From: Paenibacillus_G filicis
Lineage (GTDB): Bacteria > Bacillota > Bacilli > Paenibacillales > NBRC-103111
DNA: 64,000 nt
Assembly (NCBI RefSeq): GCF_038070315.1
Contig: NZ_JBBPCC010000005.1
Coordinates: 1-64,000 of the forward strand
Reading direction: 5' to 3'
Shown here: positions 18,707 to 28,089 of the stretch, in pieces
Layout of the letters: each line of letters opens with the position of its first letter
How positions within the stretch are numbered: position 1 is the first letter of the stretch
Notes under the pieces: model-generated
What the model saw: only the letters and a program-made list of their open reading frames with translations
The model's database searches: none
Told to the model about the DNA's origin: nothing
Program-made: the position numbers and the translations under genes

Positions 18707-19363
18707 TTAGAACGTGCCTTGCTTGGCCGACTCCCAATCCGCCAGGAAACGCTCGATGCCGCTGTCTGTGAGCGGGTGCTTGATCATCGACTCGATGACC
18801 TTGTACGGCACAGTCGCGATATGTGAGCCGTGCAGCGCCGCTTCGATCACGTGAGCGGAGTGGCGCACGCTAGCTGAGATGATCTCGGACTCGATGCTGT
18901 GAATCTGGAAGATCTGGGCGATTTCCTTGATCAGGTTCAGGCCGATCTGATTGATGTCATCCAGACGTCCGATGAACGGGGACACATACGTGGCTCCAGC
19001 GCGCGCCGCCAGCAGCGCCTGCGTCGAGCTGAAGATCAGCGTCACGTTCGTCTTGATGCCCAGCTCGCTGAATACCTTCGTCGCCTTGAGCCCGTCAGCG
19101 GTCATCGGGAGCTTGATCACGACGCTCTCGCCGAGCTCGGACAGCTTCTTGCCCTGCTCGATCATTTCGTCTGCCTTCAGCGAGATAACCTCGGCACTGA
19201 TCGGCAGGCTGCCGACGATGGAGATGATTTCTTTGACCGTTTCGAAAAAGTCGCGTCCTTCCTTGGCGATCAGCGACGGATTCGTCGTGACCCCCGCGAT
19301 GACACCCAATTCATGCGCCTTGCGGATTTCTTCCACATTTGCCGTATCGATAAACAGTTTCAT
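18707..19363 (-). CDS. tal: Transaldolase, short fructose-6-phosphate aldolase-like type
   Basis: 218-aa cytoplasmic enzyme of the TalC/FSA-like transaldolase subfamily, which moves a dihydroxyacetone unit in the non-oxidative pentose phosphate pathway. Visible signatures are LFIDTANVEEI, GVTTNPSLIAKEG, VVIKLPMT with the Schiff-base lysine, and ATYVSPFIGRLDDI. The length is typical of this short type. The ATG at 19363 has AGGGG seven bases upstream; a TTG six bases earlier is unlikely. It follows transketolase by 60 bp in the same direction, so the two probably form an operon for pentose interconversion, in keeping with a pentose-using lifestyle. Confidence 0.95.
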   Translation of the reverse strand: MKLFIDTANVEEIRKAHELGVIAGVTTNPSLIAKEGRDFFETVKEIISIVGSLPISAEVISLKADEMIEQGKKLSELGESVVIKLPMTADGLKATKVFSELGIKTNVTLIFSSTQALLAARAGATYVSPFIGRLDDINQIGLNLIKEIAQIFQIHSIESEIISASVRHSAHVIEAALHGSHIATVPYKVIESMIKHPLTDSGIERFLADWESAKQGTF

Positions 19364-19423
19364 CTTCAATCCCCTGCCTTTTCCGGTTTATTGGGTTTTG
19401 CAGCCTGCCTGGTCTTGGTGGCT

Positions 19424-21448
19424 TTAAGCGAAATAACGGGCCTTGATCTTCTCAATAACTGCCTCTGCAGTAAAACCATACTCGCTAATCACTTTATCCG
19501 CCTTGGCCGATGCGCCGAACTTGCGGATGCCGATGACGAAGCCGCTGCCATCCAGCACTTCATCCCAGCCAGACGGATATGCCATCTCGATGACGACCTT
19601 AGCCTTCACCTGTGGCAGCACGACGGATTGGCGGTAAGCCTCATCCTGCTGCTCGAACAGCTCCCGGCTCGGTACGCTGATGACGCGGGCATGAATGTTT
19701 TCTTCAGCCAGCTTCTTCTGCACGTCCAGCGCCAGAGATACCTCGGAGCCTGTCGCGATCAGCTGCACGTCCGGCGTCTCGCTGCCGCCTGCATCCAGCA
19801 CGTAGCCGCCTCGGCCGATATTGGTGTAAGCCAGCTCGGACGTACCCGGCAGCACCGGCAGATTCTGACGGGTCAGCGCGAGCACGAACGGACCTTCCTT
19901 GGCCTGAAGCGCATATTCCCAAGCTGCGGCCGTCTCGTTGGCATCCGCCGGACGGAATAGCGTCAGATCTGGGATCAGGCGCAGCGAAGGAATCTGCTCG
20001 ATCGGCTGATGGGTAGGACCGTCCTCGCCGACCGCGATGCTGTCGTGGGTGAACACGTACACCACGGGCAGCTTCATCAGCGCCGACAGGCGGATCGCTC
20101 CGCGCAGGTAATCGCTGAACACGAGGAATGTGCCGCCGAAGGCCTTCACGCCGCCATGCAGCAGCATGCCGTTAAGCGCTGCGCCCATCGCGAATTCGCG
20201 TACGCCGAACCAGATGTTGCGGCCCGCATAGTTCGTCGCGTCAAACGCCGGCTCGCCGTTGATCATCGTCATGTTGGAGCTAGCGAGGTCGGCCGAGCCC
20301 CCAAGCAGCAGAGGATTCGCTGCAGCCAAGCTATTGATCGCCTGACCGGAAGCGGAGCGCGTCGAGATCGGCGCATGGTCTGTCTCGTAACGCTTCAGAC
20401 CGGCATTCCAGCCCTCCGGCAGCTCGCCCTGCTGGGCGCGCTCGAATTGCTCAGCCAGCTCAGGATACGCTGCACGGTAACCGGCGAACAGCTCCTGCCA
20501 CGCCTGCTCACGCCCTGCACCCTGCTCCCTCAGCTCCGCGAAATGCGCCAGCACTTCCTCCGGCACGTAGAAGTCCTCTGCCGGCCAGTTCAGCGCCTGC
20601 TTGGTCAGCGCGACCTCTTCCTTGCCAAGCGGACTGCCGTGCGTGCCGCCGTGGCCGCCCTTGCCAGCCTTGTTCGGGCTGCCGTAGCCGATCGTCGTCT
20701 TGATCTCGATCAGCGTCGGACGCTCGGTGTCAGCCTTCGCCAGCGCGATCGCTTCGGCGATGCCGTTCACATCGTGCTGATCATCCACGCGCAGGTATTG
20801 CCAGCCGTAGGATTCGAAACGGTTCTGAACTCGCTCGGAGAACGACATGCCAAGCTCGCCGTCCAGCGAAATATCGTTGGAATCGTACAGCACGACCAGC
20901 TTGCCGAGCTTCAGATGGCCCGCGAGCGAAGCCGCCTCGGAGGAGATGCCCTCCATCAGATCGCCGTCGCCGCAGATTGCATAGGTGTGGTGGTCGACAA
21001 CCGTGTAGCCTTCGCGGTTGTAAACGGCTGCTTGATGTGCCTCAGCCATTGCCATACCGACAGCCATCGCTACGCCCTGGCCGAGCGGTCCAGTCGTCGC
21101 CTCGACACCGACCGTGTGGCCGAATTCCGGATGGCCCGGCGTCAGGCTGCCCCATTGGCGGAACTGCTTGATATCGTCCAGCGTCAGCCCATAGCCGCTC
21201 AGGTAGAGCAGGCTGTAAAGCAGCATGGAGCCATGGCCGGCCGACAGCACGAAGCGGTCGCGGTCCGCCCAGCGAGCGTTGCCCGGGTTATGCTTCAAAT
21301 GGCGCGCCCACAGCGAATATGCCATTGGAGCCGCCCCCATCGGCATGCCGGGATGGCCCATGTTGGCCTTTTCGACCGCATCGATCGTCAGGGTGCGGAT
21401 TGTGTTAATGCTTAAAGTTTCGACAGCAGCAGATGTCGTAGTATTCAA
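19424..21448 (-). CDS. tkt: Transketolase
   Basis: 674-aa cytoplasmic thiamine-diphosphate enzyme that transfers two-carbon units between sugar phosphates. N-terminal catalytic features include NMGHPGMPMGAAPMAYSLW, SAGHGSMLLYSLLYLSGYG, and the thiamine-binding GDGDLMEGISSEAASLAGH...SNDIS. The middle pyrimidine domain has VFTHDSIAVGEDGPTHQPIE, and the C-terminal domain follows at about 540-674. The TTG at 21448 is chosen because GGAGG lies nine bases upstream. It precedes the transaldolase gene. Confidence 0.97.
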   Translation of the reverse strand: MNTTTSAAVETLSINTIRTLTIDAVEKANMGHPGMPMGAAPMAYSLWARHLKHNPGNARWADRDRFVLSAGHGSMLLYSLLYLSGYGLTLDDIKQFRQWGSLTPGHPEFGHTVGVEATTGPLGQGVAMAVGMAMAEAHQAAVYNREGYTVVDHHTYAICGDGDLMEGISSEAASLAGHLKLGKLVVLYDSNDISLDGELGMSFSERVQNRFESYGWQYLRVDDQHDVNGIAEAIALAKADTERPTLIEIKTTIGYGSPNKAGKGGHGGTHGSPLGKEEVALTKQALNWPAEDFYVPEEVLAHFAELREQGAGREQAWQELFAGYRAAYPELAEQFERAQQGELPEGWNAGLKRYETDHAPISTRSASGQAINSLAAANPLLLGGSADLASSNMTMINGEPAFDATNYAGRNIWFGVREFAMGAALNGMLLHGGVKAFGGTFLVFSDYLRGAIRLSALMKLPVVYVFTHDSIAVGEDGPTHQPIEQIPSLRLIPDLTLFRPADANETAAAWEYALQAKEGPFVLALTRQNLPVLPGTSELAYTNIGRGGYVLDAGGSETPDVQLIATGSEVSLALDVQKKLAEENIHARVISVPSRELFEQQDEAYRQSVVLPQVKAKVVIEMAYPSGWDEVLDGSGFVIGIRKFGASAKADKVISEYGFTAEAVIEKIKARYFA

Positions 21449-21499
21449 TCGTTTCAGCCTCCATTCAACAATTGGCAATATCTTGCCTTGCTAAGTTCT

Positions 21500-21505
21500 A
21501 TTATA
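21500..21505 (-). promoter_or_regulatory. Probable -10 element of the tkt promoter
   Basis: TATAAT on the minus strand, 52 bp before the TTG start, inside an AT-rich stretch. No convincing -35 hexamer is found at 16-18 bp. Confidence 0.4.
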
Positions 21506-21641
21506 ATGATAGTGGTCCCATTGATATAATTGATAGTTTCAATATTAGATATAGATGGTGTGTATAGGATAAACCTGGAGCCGTACAAGGTTTTCTCTCT
21601 CACAGCCAGGCTGGGAAGCTTGTCTAAGACGGACAAGGAGC

Positions 21642-21689
21642 ACAAAAAGCCAAGGAAGGGCTCCTGCCTGCATTCGCCCTTCCTTGGCT
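21642..21689 (-). terminator. Terminator of the heme oxygenase gene
   Basis: AGCCAAGGAAGGGC (21648-21661) pairs perfectly with GCCCTTCCTTGGCT (21676-21689). On the minus strand it is followed by TTTTTG. It separates the heme oxygenase gene from tkt. Confidence 0.88.
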
Positions 21690-21759
21690 CTCTTACGCTA
21701 CATATTCATACCCGGTGCATCCTCCTAACCATCCCGGGATGCACTACGTCCCGCTTCCG

Positions 21760-22371
21760 CTATGGTTCGCTCGTCACGCTCTCCGGCTTCTCCGCCAGCC
21801 ACTGGTCGAACAGCCTGAACGTGTCGCTGGCTGCAGCAACCGCCTCTTCAACAGCCTCTTCGCTCGTGATCTCAGCCGTCAGCAGCTCGCGGAATTCCTG
21901 CCAACGTGTACGCGTATCCGGGCCATAGCTGTAGAAGTAGCTGCCGCCTGCCGCCGGTTCGATCGGCAGGTACGATTGCAGCTTCTTCGTGATGATTTGC
22001 CCGCCGAGCGTCGAGCCTTCCCAGACGTACAGGCTGCCCAGCACCTGAGGGAAGGTGGACAGCTCCGGCAGCTTCGTGCAGCGGGGCAGTTCTCTCAGCT
22101 CCGCTTCAGACGCGCCCAGCGCTTGCAGGTCCTGCTCCAGCAGGTCCAGCTTGCGGCGCGGTTCGAAATCAAAGCCCCGTTCGCTCCATTCCGTCCTCTG
22201 CTCGAATATAGCCTCCAGCGGCGAGAGAAAGGTGTAGAATTTCTCCAAGTAAGCCCGGTATTCGTCTATCGTTAGTCTGTTATCCATAATGGCCTTCGCA
22301 TAAGGGTTTTCTTCCAGCTTGATATGATAAGGAGCCGTTAGTTCCTTCAGCTTGCTAAGAATTTCCGTCAT
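21760..22371 (-). CDS. Biliverdin-producing heme oxygenase
   Basis: 203-aa helical cytoplasmic enzyme that opens heme to biliverdin, iron and carbon monoxide, used for iron release or bilin supply. The probable proximal ligand is H16 (LTAPYHIKLEENPYA), and the distal helix has YVWEGSTLGGQIITKKL, a standard Gly-rich signature of the family. The start at 22371 has GGGGAGGG upstream. It stands alone between the tkt promoter region and the ilvE terminator. No phytochrome gene, for which biliverdin would be a chromophore, is visible here. Confidence 0.9.
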   Translation of the reverse strand: MTEILSKLKELTAPYHIKLEENPYAKAIMDNRLTIDEYRAYLEKFYTFLSPLEAIFEQRTEWSERGFDFEPRRKLDLLEQDLQALGASEAELRELPRCTKLPELSTFPQVLGSLYVWEGSTLGGQIITKKLQSYLPIEPAAGGSYFYSYGPDTRTRWQEFRELLTAEITSEEAVEEAVAAASDTFRLFDQWLAEKPESVTSEP

Positions 22372-22493
22372 TTCTTGTCCCTCCCCAAGAATAATCTTCC
22401 TCCTTCATCTTACCAGATGTTGGGACTCTGCTGCATCTATACTTTCTTCGATTCGACCTTGGCGGAAGGAAGCTGTAAGGCGCGAGCAGACGG

Positions 22494-22538
22494 CAAAAAA
22501 AGCGGCGAATGGGACATTTGTATCCCCCTCACCGCTTT
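22494..22538 (-). terminator. Terminator of ilvE
   Basis: AGCGG (22501-22505) and CCGCT (22532-22536) form the outer stem, with an inner GGG/CCC pairing. On the minus strand CCGC is followed by seven T residues. It lies just after the aminotransferase stop. Confidence 0.75.
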
Positions 22539-22545
22539 CCATGGC

Positions 22546-23646
22546 TTATACCCCGGCGCGCAGCTCCTCCTGCTCCGCTACAGCCGGAACCGTCCATCCG
22601 TATACATCCCGCACCATCCCGCGCTGGATTCCCGTAATGGTATCGTACAGCTTCTGGGACAGCTCGCCGACCTGGCCACCGTTAATCGGATAGAGCTGAC
22701 CGTTCCACCGGATCCCGCCGATCGGGGAGATGACCGCAGCCGTTCCCGTTCCGAATGCTTCCTCCAGCGTGCCGTTTGCAGCCGCCTGAACCAGCTCTTG
22801 AATTGACAGCGGACGCGCCGTAAACATCACGTCCCAGTCTTCCAGCAGCTCAATAACCGCACCTCGTGTGACGCCCTCCAGAATCGAACCGTTCAATACC
22901 GGCGTATACACCTGGCCGTCGATGCGGAAGAACACGTTCATGCTGCCGACTTCCTCCACGTACTTGCGCTCCAGCGCATCCAGCCACAGCACCTGGGCAC
23001 AGCCCGCCTCCTTGGCCGCCGCCTGCGCCTTGAGTCCGCCTGCGTAGTTGGCCGCCGTCTTGGCTGCGCCCGTGCCGCCTCGTACGGCACGCACGTCATG
23101 GGGCTCGACCAGAATATCCACAGGCTTCAGCCCGCCATCGAAGTAAGCGCCGACCGGCGACATCACGATGGCCAGCAAATAACTGGAGGACGCCCGGACG
23201 CCGAGCATCGCCTCCGTCGCGATGATGAACGGACGGATATACAGCGAGGTGCCTTCCGCCTCGGGAATCCAGTCCTGATCGACCCCAACCAACGCCTGGA
23301 TCGCCTCTGTCAATACGCCTGGCTCCAGCTTGGGCATGCTCATCCGCTCCAGCGAGCGGTTCAGCCGCTTGGCATTGCGCTCTGGCAGAAACAACTGGGC
23401 CCCGCCTTCCGCGGTCCGGTATGCCTTCAGTCCCTCGAATACCGCCTGCCCGTAGTGAAACACCATCGCGGCCGGGTCCAGCGTGAGCGGCGCATAAGGG
23501 ACGATGCGGGGATCATGCCAGCCCTGCTCGGCGGAATAATCCATGAGCAGCATATGGTCCGTAAAATATTGGCCGAATCCCAGTTTCTCCGGATTAGGCT
23601 TCGTCTTGGGGCTTTCCGTCCGTTCGATTCGTACATTTGACAACAT
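22546..23646 (-). CDS. ilvE: Branched-chain amino acid aminotransferase
   Basis: 366-aa PLP enzyme of fold type IV (BCAT group II length) that interconverts leucine, isoleucine and valine with their 2-oxo acids in the cytoplasm. Signatures: VFHYGQAVFEGLKAYR near the N terminus, the PLP lysine in GGTGAAKTAANYAGGL, EEVGSMNVFF, and TPVLNGSILEGVTR. The ATG at 23646 has a GGTGGAG site six bases upstream; an ATG four codons earlier lacks one. It is divergent from a LysR regulator gene, which may control it. Confidence 0.95.
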   Translation of the reverse strand: MLSNVRIERTESPKTKPNPEKLGFGQYFTDHMLLMDYSAEQGWHDPRIVPYAPLTLDPAAMVFHYGQAVFEGLKAYRTAEGGAQLFLPERNAKRLNRSLERMSMPKLEPGVLTEAIQALVGVDQDWIPEAEGTSLYIRPFIIATEAMLGVRASSSYLLAIVMSPVGAYFDGGLKPVDILVEPHDVRAVRGGTGAAKTAANYAGGLKAQAAAKEAGCAQVLWLDALERKYVEEVGSMNVFFRIDGQVYTPVLNGSILEGVTRGAVIELLEDWDVMFTARPLSIQELVQAAANGTLEEAFGTGTAAVISPIGGIRWNGQLYPINGGQVGELSQKLYDTITGIQRGMVRDVYGWTVPAVAEQEELRAGV

Positions 23647-23753
23647 GCAGAGCTCCACCCTTCAGGTCACGCCCCGGCTGTGGAGCATGAATGATTTTCT
23701 CTACTGTAAGGGAAGTCTCCTCATTGATCAATTCCATATTTTCAATTAAGATC

Positions 23754-23768
23754 ATAGATACGATCTAT
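23754..23768. promoter_or_regulatory. LysR-type binding box between ilvE and the lysR gene
   Basis: ATAGAT-ACG-ATCTAT is a perfect inverted repeat that contains the T-N11-A core of LysR-family sites. It lies 13 bp before the regulator start and about 108 bp before the divergent ilvE start, the usual place for an autoregulatory and divergent target site. A looser repeat around 23724-23753 (TGATCA...GATCA) could be the activation site. Confidence 0.55.
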
Positions 23769-23780
23769 TATTAGGAGAGG

Positions 23781-24680
23781 ATGGCGAAGCCTATGGAACA
23801 CAGGCTGCTGGAATACTTCCTGGCCGTCTGCCAGGAGCTTCACTTTACGAAAGCGGCGGAGAAGCTGGGCATCAGCCAGCCGACCCTCAGCCACCAGATC
23901 GCGCTGCTGGAGCAGCGGGTCGGGGCGCCTTTATTTCTGCGAATGGGGAAGAAAATTCATATCTCCGAAGCGGGCGAAATTTTGTACCGGCATACGGTGA
24001 AAGCCTTCCATGAGCTGGAGCAGGCCCAGCTCGCCATCGACGGGCTGCGCGGTCTGCAGCGAGGGCGGTTGCGCATCGGCTGCTCGGGCAACCACCTGCT
24101 GACCTCCTCGCTGATCAGCTTCCACGAAGCGTATCCCGGCATCGAGCTGTCGGTCACGGAGCTTGCGACAGAGGAAACGCGCGAAGGCCTGCTGTCCAAC
24201 CGGCTCGATATCGGTGTCGTCTTCCTCCCGCTGAAGGACGAGCTGCTAGACAGCATCCCGCTGCTGCACGAGACGCTGCAGCTCGTCGTCTCCTCCGGGC
24301 ATCCGCTGTTCCACGCGGACTCCGTGAAGCTGACCGAGCTGCAGAGATATCCGGTCGTTCTGATGCAGCCGAAATTTCTGGTCCGGCAGATGATCGATGC
24401 TTCCTGTATGGAAGCCGGCTTCTCCCTGCGGCCGCAGGCTGAGGTGTCTACGCTGGACTCGCTGCTTGAGCTCGCCAGACGGGGAATCGGCGGCGCCGTA
24501 ATGCCCGCCTCCTACCTGCTCAGGCTGCAGGACGACCGGGTCCGGGCGCTGCCGATTACCGATCCGATACCGGGCAAGCAGATCGGCGTCGTCTATCGCA
24601 GGGATCTGTATCCGGGTGCGTCCACAACGGCTTTTATCAAGCATCTGGTCGCGCAGTTCGAGTCCAGCCGATTCACGTAG
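23781..24680 (+). CDS. LysR-family transcriptional regulator
   Basis: 299 aa. The N-terminal winged helix-turn-helix (7-65) includes FTKAAEKLGISQPTLSHQIALLEQRVGAPLF; a linker helix follows; then a periplasmic-binding-like effector domain (about 92-295) with RLRIGCSG and a GGAVMPASYL stretch. The ATG at 23781 has AGGAG close by; an ATG at 23793 is possible. It is divergent from ilvE with a LysR box between them. The co-inducer is unknown; family members in this class often sense small acids, so a branched-chain intermediate is a guess. Confidence 0.9.
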   Translation: MAKPMEHRLLEYFLAVCQELHFTKAAEKLGISQPTLSHQIALLEQRVGAPLFLRMGKKIHISEAGEILYRHTVKAFHELEQAQLAIDGLRGLQRGRLRIGCSGNHLLTSSLISFHEAYPGIELSVTELATEETREGLLSNRLDIGVVFLPLKDELLDSIPLLHETLQLVVSSGHPLFHADSVKLTELQRYPVVLMQPKFLVRQMIDASCMEAGFSLRPQAEVSTLDSLLELARRGIGGAVMPASYLLRLQDDRVRALPITDPIPGKQIGVVYRRDLYPGASTTAFIKHLVAQFESSRFT

Positions 24681-24770
24681 CAGATCTGGGAACCATCCTC
24701 TGACTCGGCCATGCTATCGGAATCGGGAGGCAACCACGCTTGATATCGCTCCCTCTCAGGGGCGTTACTC

Positions 24771-25439
24771 CTATTGCTTGACAAACCGGTCCCGGTCCCA
24801 CCGGTACGTTTCGTCAATCGTAGAGCCTTTGGCATTATCGTAATAGCTAATCTTGAAAGCACCCTTCCCCGTCTTCTCGAGCGGCACCGAGTACCGGCCC
24901 TCGCTGCTGCTGATAAACAGTTCATGGGAAGACTGAAGGCCCAGCTCCTGGATACACTTCTCAGTCTGATTCAAGGTAAACATTCGATAGACGTTACCAT
25001 TGCTCGAGCCGTATTGTCCAATCACGAAATCCAAATTTCCATCGTCATTGTAATCATCCGTATGGATGGAGAATACTTCGTTGAACGTCATCGACTCCGT
25101 ATGAAACGGCGCATTTAGACTAAGCGAATGCACTTCCTTGCCGGATTCATTGAGCCATTGAAGACGGAACTCACCCTCCCAGTTCTTACCCATGAATGGT
25201 CCGGGACTGGTCCAATCCTCGAAATAACGGCCTTTCACAAGTGTAACGCTGAGCTTGTGCCCGTTCGGCAGCTCGGTACGGGATACCGACATCGGCCCCT
25301 GAACGGAAATCGCGGGCTCCTCGGCTGGTACCTTATCGCTTGCCGCAGCCCCCGCAGCCAAGTGTGCGCCCGGCTCTATCTTGCCGCAGCCAGCGAGCAG
25401 CAGTGTGCAGATCATCAGAACCACCGGATATTTGACCAT
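24771..25439 (-). CDS. Lipoprotein with an FG-GAP/VCBS-like calcium motif
   Basis: 222 aa. The signal peptide ends in the lipobox LLLAGC18, so the protein is membrane-anchored on the outer face. After an Ala-rich linker, a beta-rich domain carries HTDDYNDDGNLDFVIGQYG, resembling the Asp-rich calcium loop of FG-GAP/VCBS repeats. The ATG at 25439 has AGGAGG upstream. The gene converges with the LysR gene and stands alone. Function is unknown; no family name can be given with confidence. Confidence 0.75.
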   Translation of the reverse strand: MVKYPVVLMICTLLLAGCGKIEPGAHLAAGAAASDKVPAEEPAISVQGPMSVSRTELPNGHKLSVTLVKGRYFEDWTSPGPFMGKNWEGEFRLQWLNESGKEVHSLSLNAPFHTESMTFNEVFSIHTDDYNDDGNLDFVIGQYGSSNGNVYRMFTLNQTEKCIQELGLQSSHELFISSSEGRYSVPLEKTGKGAFKISYYDNAKGSTIDETYRWDRDRFVKQ

Positions 25440-25824
25440 CGTCTCTCCTCCTAGTCGGTTACAGTCTAATTTGCATATGAACTTTGGCGATGCGGTTGTT
25501 CCTATCATCGTTCATCTCCCTGATTTCATAAGGGACACTACATCGTACAAATTACCATACGCCGCCAATTGACCTGATGCCGTAATCACCGTGGCCCCCC
25601 GGCGACGGCTGGCCACATTCCTCCAGCACGGAAGGATCGACCGGATACGTTCCACGCTGGTAATAAAAACAATTCGCGTTCATTCTCGGGAAATCCTGCA
25701 AGATCTGTAAAGTCAGCGGGTTGTACCGGTCTTCTGCAATCCTTACCTAGAGGCACTTATCTATTTTTAAACCATGTAGAGTGGAGGTTGAATCCTTACC
25801 TGGAACATTTATGGGCCATCCTCA
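25440..25824. other. Intergenic stretch with no recognised gene
   Basis: Lies between the lipoprotein gene and the terminator of the Rieske oxidoreductase gene. It includes the lipoprotein's ribosome binding site and presumably its promoter, but no clear -35/-10 pair, RNA or small gene was recognised. Confidence 0.4.
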
Positions 25825-25864
25825 CAAAAAAAAGCAGCGGCGGGGCTGTCCCTGCTCGCTGCTT
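25825..25864 (-). terminator. Terminator of the Rieske oxidoreductase gene
   Basis: AAGCAGCG (25832-25839) pairs with CGCTGCTT (25857-25864). On the minus strand the stem runs directly into eight T residues. It lies about 60 bp after the stop. Confidence 0.8.
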
Positions 25865-25922
25865 CTGTTGCTGCCGCCGCTTATGTCTGTCACTGGATGG
25901 CGTCCGTGCCTCAACTTTCAAC

Positions 25923-27467
25923 TCAGACTTCGATTCTTTTCAGCGGCTTGGACGCCGGGCCCTCCAGCACCTCGCCCTTGTAATCGAAGCGCGAGCCGTG
26001 GCACGGGCAATCCCAAGACCGCTCGCCCTTATTCCAATTGACCTCGCAGCCCAGGTGCGTGCATGTCGTATCGACCACGTACAGATTCCCTTGAGGGTCT
26101 TTGTATGCGCCCGCGCGTTTTCCATCCACCTGCACCACGCCACCTTCATCCAGGCCCAACTGGTCTGCCTCTCTGCTGCCAGCTTCCAGTTTGCCCTTGA
26201 TCAGATGCTTGGCTACATCGGCATTTTCCGTAATCAAGGTTTGAAGCCCGGGGACGGCCTTGAAGCGCGATGGCGTGACCAGCTCGCCATAAGGATTCGG
26301 TCGGCCCAGCAGCTGATCCCGGAGCAGCAGCGCGGCTGCGGTTCCGTTGGTCATGCCCCATTTTCGGAACCCGGTCGCTACCCAAATATTGCTGTGACTC
26401 GACGTAAGCGGGCCGACATAAGGAAGCTTGTCCAGCGTCACCCAATCCTGTGCGGACCAGCGGTAAGCGATGGACTCCACGCCCAGCGTCTGCCTGGCGA
26501 ATTGCTCGAGATGCCTGTAATGCTCGTCCATCTGCTCTCCCTGGCCCGTTTTGTGCGTATCTCCGCCGATGAGCACATACGGCTCGCCGCCTATCGTAAC
26601 AGCCCTCAGCGAGCGCTTGGGCTCGTCCGCACTGAGGTACATCCCGCCTGGATACTCCGAGGACGGCTTTACCGCCAGGATATACGAACGCTCGGAATGA
26701 ATCCGTGTGAAGTACAGCCCCAAACCGTCATAAAACGGATAGTGAGAGCTCGAAATGACATGGCGACAGGTTATCCGCTTCCCCTCCATCGTGGATAAAA
26801 CAGGCCGCTCGCCCTCCTCCACCTGCTCCGCGATCTGGGTATGCCCGAAGATGAAGCCGCCCGCAGCCACGATGCGTTCAACTAGGCCATTCATATAAGC
26901 CATAGGATGAAACTGCGCTTGACCGGCTAGCCGGAGAGCCTTATGCGCCTGGAAGGGAAGCGGGACATCGTCAAGCTCCTCCACGGGAATTCCGAGCTGG
27001 CGGTATGCCTCGTACTCCTGTTGGAGCTGTCCTGCGCCTTTGACCGTCTGGGCGTAGAGATAAGCGTCTTCCTCCTGCCAGTCGCACCGGCCTGGAAGCT
27101 CGGCAGCCGTGCGCCGCATAAACTCCAGCGCTTCGCGATTGGCTTTGTAATATAACGCGGCCTGATCCACACCGAAGTTGTCGATCAGCTCGCGATAGAT
27201 CAGATCATGCTGGACCGTCACCTTGGCCGTGGTGTGTCCCGTCGTACCGCTTAGAATCTCATGAGCGTCCAATAGTGCGACGCGATGACCCTCAGCCGTA
27301 AGCAGGTAGGCGAGTGTGACCCCCGTGATGCCTGCCCCCACAATCGCATAATCGACCTCCAGGTCCTCCTTCAGCGGGGGGAAGGAACGGGGAGGGGCCG
27401 AGTCCAGCCAATAGGACTTGGAATATTCGGGTAACACACTTTCCGTTGAAAAAGGATTCAGTTTCAC
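25923..27467 (-). CDS. yhfW: FAD-dependent oxidoreductase with C-terminal Rieske [2Fe-2S] domain (YhfW-like)
   Basis: 514 aa. The N-terminal DAO-type FAD fold has VDYAIVGAGITGVTLAYLL and a nucleotide-binding Glu/Asp region. The C-terminal Rieske domain has CTHLGC (C469, H471, C474) and CPCHGS (C487, C489, H490), all ligands and the disulfide pair intact. Length and order match B. subtilis YhfW, whose substrate is not established. The GTG at 27467 is chosen because GAGGAG lies nine bases upstream; an ATG at 27500 has a weaker site. Stand-alone gene with its own terminator. Confidence 0.9.
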   Translation of the reverse strand: MKLNPFSTESVLPEYSKSYWLDSAPPRSFPPLKEDLEVDYAIVGAGITGVTLAYLLTAEGHRVALLDAHEILSGTTGHTTAKVTVQHDLIYRELIDNFGVDQAALYYKANREALEFMRRTAAELPGRCDWQEEDAYLYAQTVKGAGQLQQEYEAYRQLGIPVEELDDVPLPFQAHKALRLAGQAQFHPMAYMNGLVERIVAAGGFIFGHTQIAEQVEEGERPVLSTMEGKRITCRHVISSSHYPFYDGLGLYFTRIHSERSYILAVKPSSEYPGGMYLSADEPKRSLRAVTIGGEPYVLIGGDTHKTGQGEQMDEHYRHLEQFARQTLGVESIAYRWSAQDWVTLDKLPYVGPLTSSHSNIWVATGFRKWGMTNGTAAALLLRDQLLGRPNPYGELVTPSRFKAVPGLQTLITENADVAKHLIKGKLEAGSREADQLGLDEGGVVQVDGKRAGAYKDPQGNLYVVDTTCTHLGCEVNWNKGERSWDCPCHGSRFDYKGEVLEGPASKPLKRIEV

Positions 27468-27565
27468 CGTATTTCGCTCCTCGCAAGCATGAATAGACAT
27501 TCTCTCTATACAGGCTTGCCATATTGGGCCGGAGCTAATCCGTATAGAAGGAGGCTGTGGAGGAA

Positions 27566-28042
27566 TTAATTCAACATTTCTCTCAGGATGGACGACAATC
27601 CGACTTTCGCTACGCCAAATACCGGGATGACCTCTTCCGCGCCGTAACCTTCACACCGACTCAGCTCATACGTATAATGCTCCTTTGTCTCGGTCCGGCT
27701 GAACGAGCGGCATGTGTAGGTCGTCTTGCCAGCCGTTCCGCTCCACGCGTCTCTCGTAGTATCGACCGTCCAGGTGATCTTGCCGCCGGTAGACTGGATG
27801 TCATGAATAATCGGCCCGCTGTCTATCGTAGTCTGAATCAGCATCACGTTGTCTCCGTGCCCCCGCTGGAACCGGTCCGCTACTTGGTTAAGTCGGTTGA
27901 TCTCGGCCGCATTAAATCTCGTCAGAATATCATTGTCCGGCGGAGCGGACAGACGGAGCAGGCACAGCGTCAACGCTCCTGCAAGGACAGCTATCACCGC
28001 TAGTAACAGCCATGCGGCTCTTTTCGTTTGCCATGCGTTCAT
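27566..28042 (-). CDS. Membrane-anchored DUF4362-like protein
   Basis: 158 aa. One N-terminal membrane helix (about 9-30) is followed by an extracellular domain with TTIDSGPIIHDI, DTTRDAW and paired cysteines (CRSFSR...LSRCEGY). These resemble the small Bacillus proteins of DUF4362. The start at 28042 has AAAGGAG upstream; an earlier in-frame ATG at 28072 has its site touching the codon. The gene is AT-poor like its neighbours. Function unknown; the DUF assignment comes from pattern memory and needs a profile search. Confidence 0.65.
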   Translation of the reverse strand: MNAWQTKRAAWLLLAVIAVLAGALTLCLLRLSAPPDNDILTRFNAAEINRLNQVADRFQRGHGDNVMLIQTTIDSGPIIHDIQSTGGKITWTVDTTRDAWSGTAGKTTYTCRSFSRTETKEHYTYELSRCEGYGAEEVIPVFGVAKVGLSSILREMLN

Positions 28043-28089
28043 GAATGAAGCACTCCTTTCCCAGGACGTCATCTCCTGTACGGTCCCGT

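Noticed and set aside
20009..21415. Long plus-strand open frame (468 codons) opposite transketolase
   Set aside because: Shadow of a GC-rich gene; arginine- and glutamine-rich, no ribosome site, no family motif, whereas transketolase is certain.
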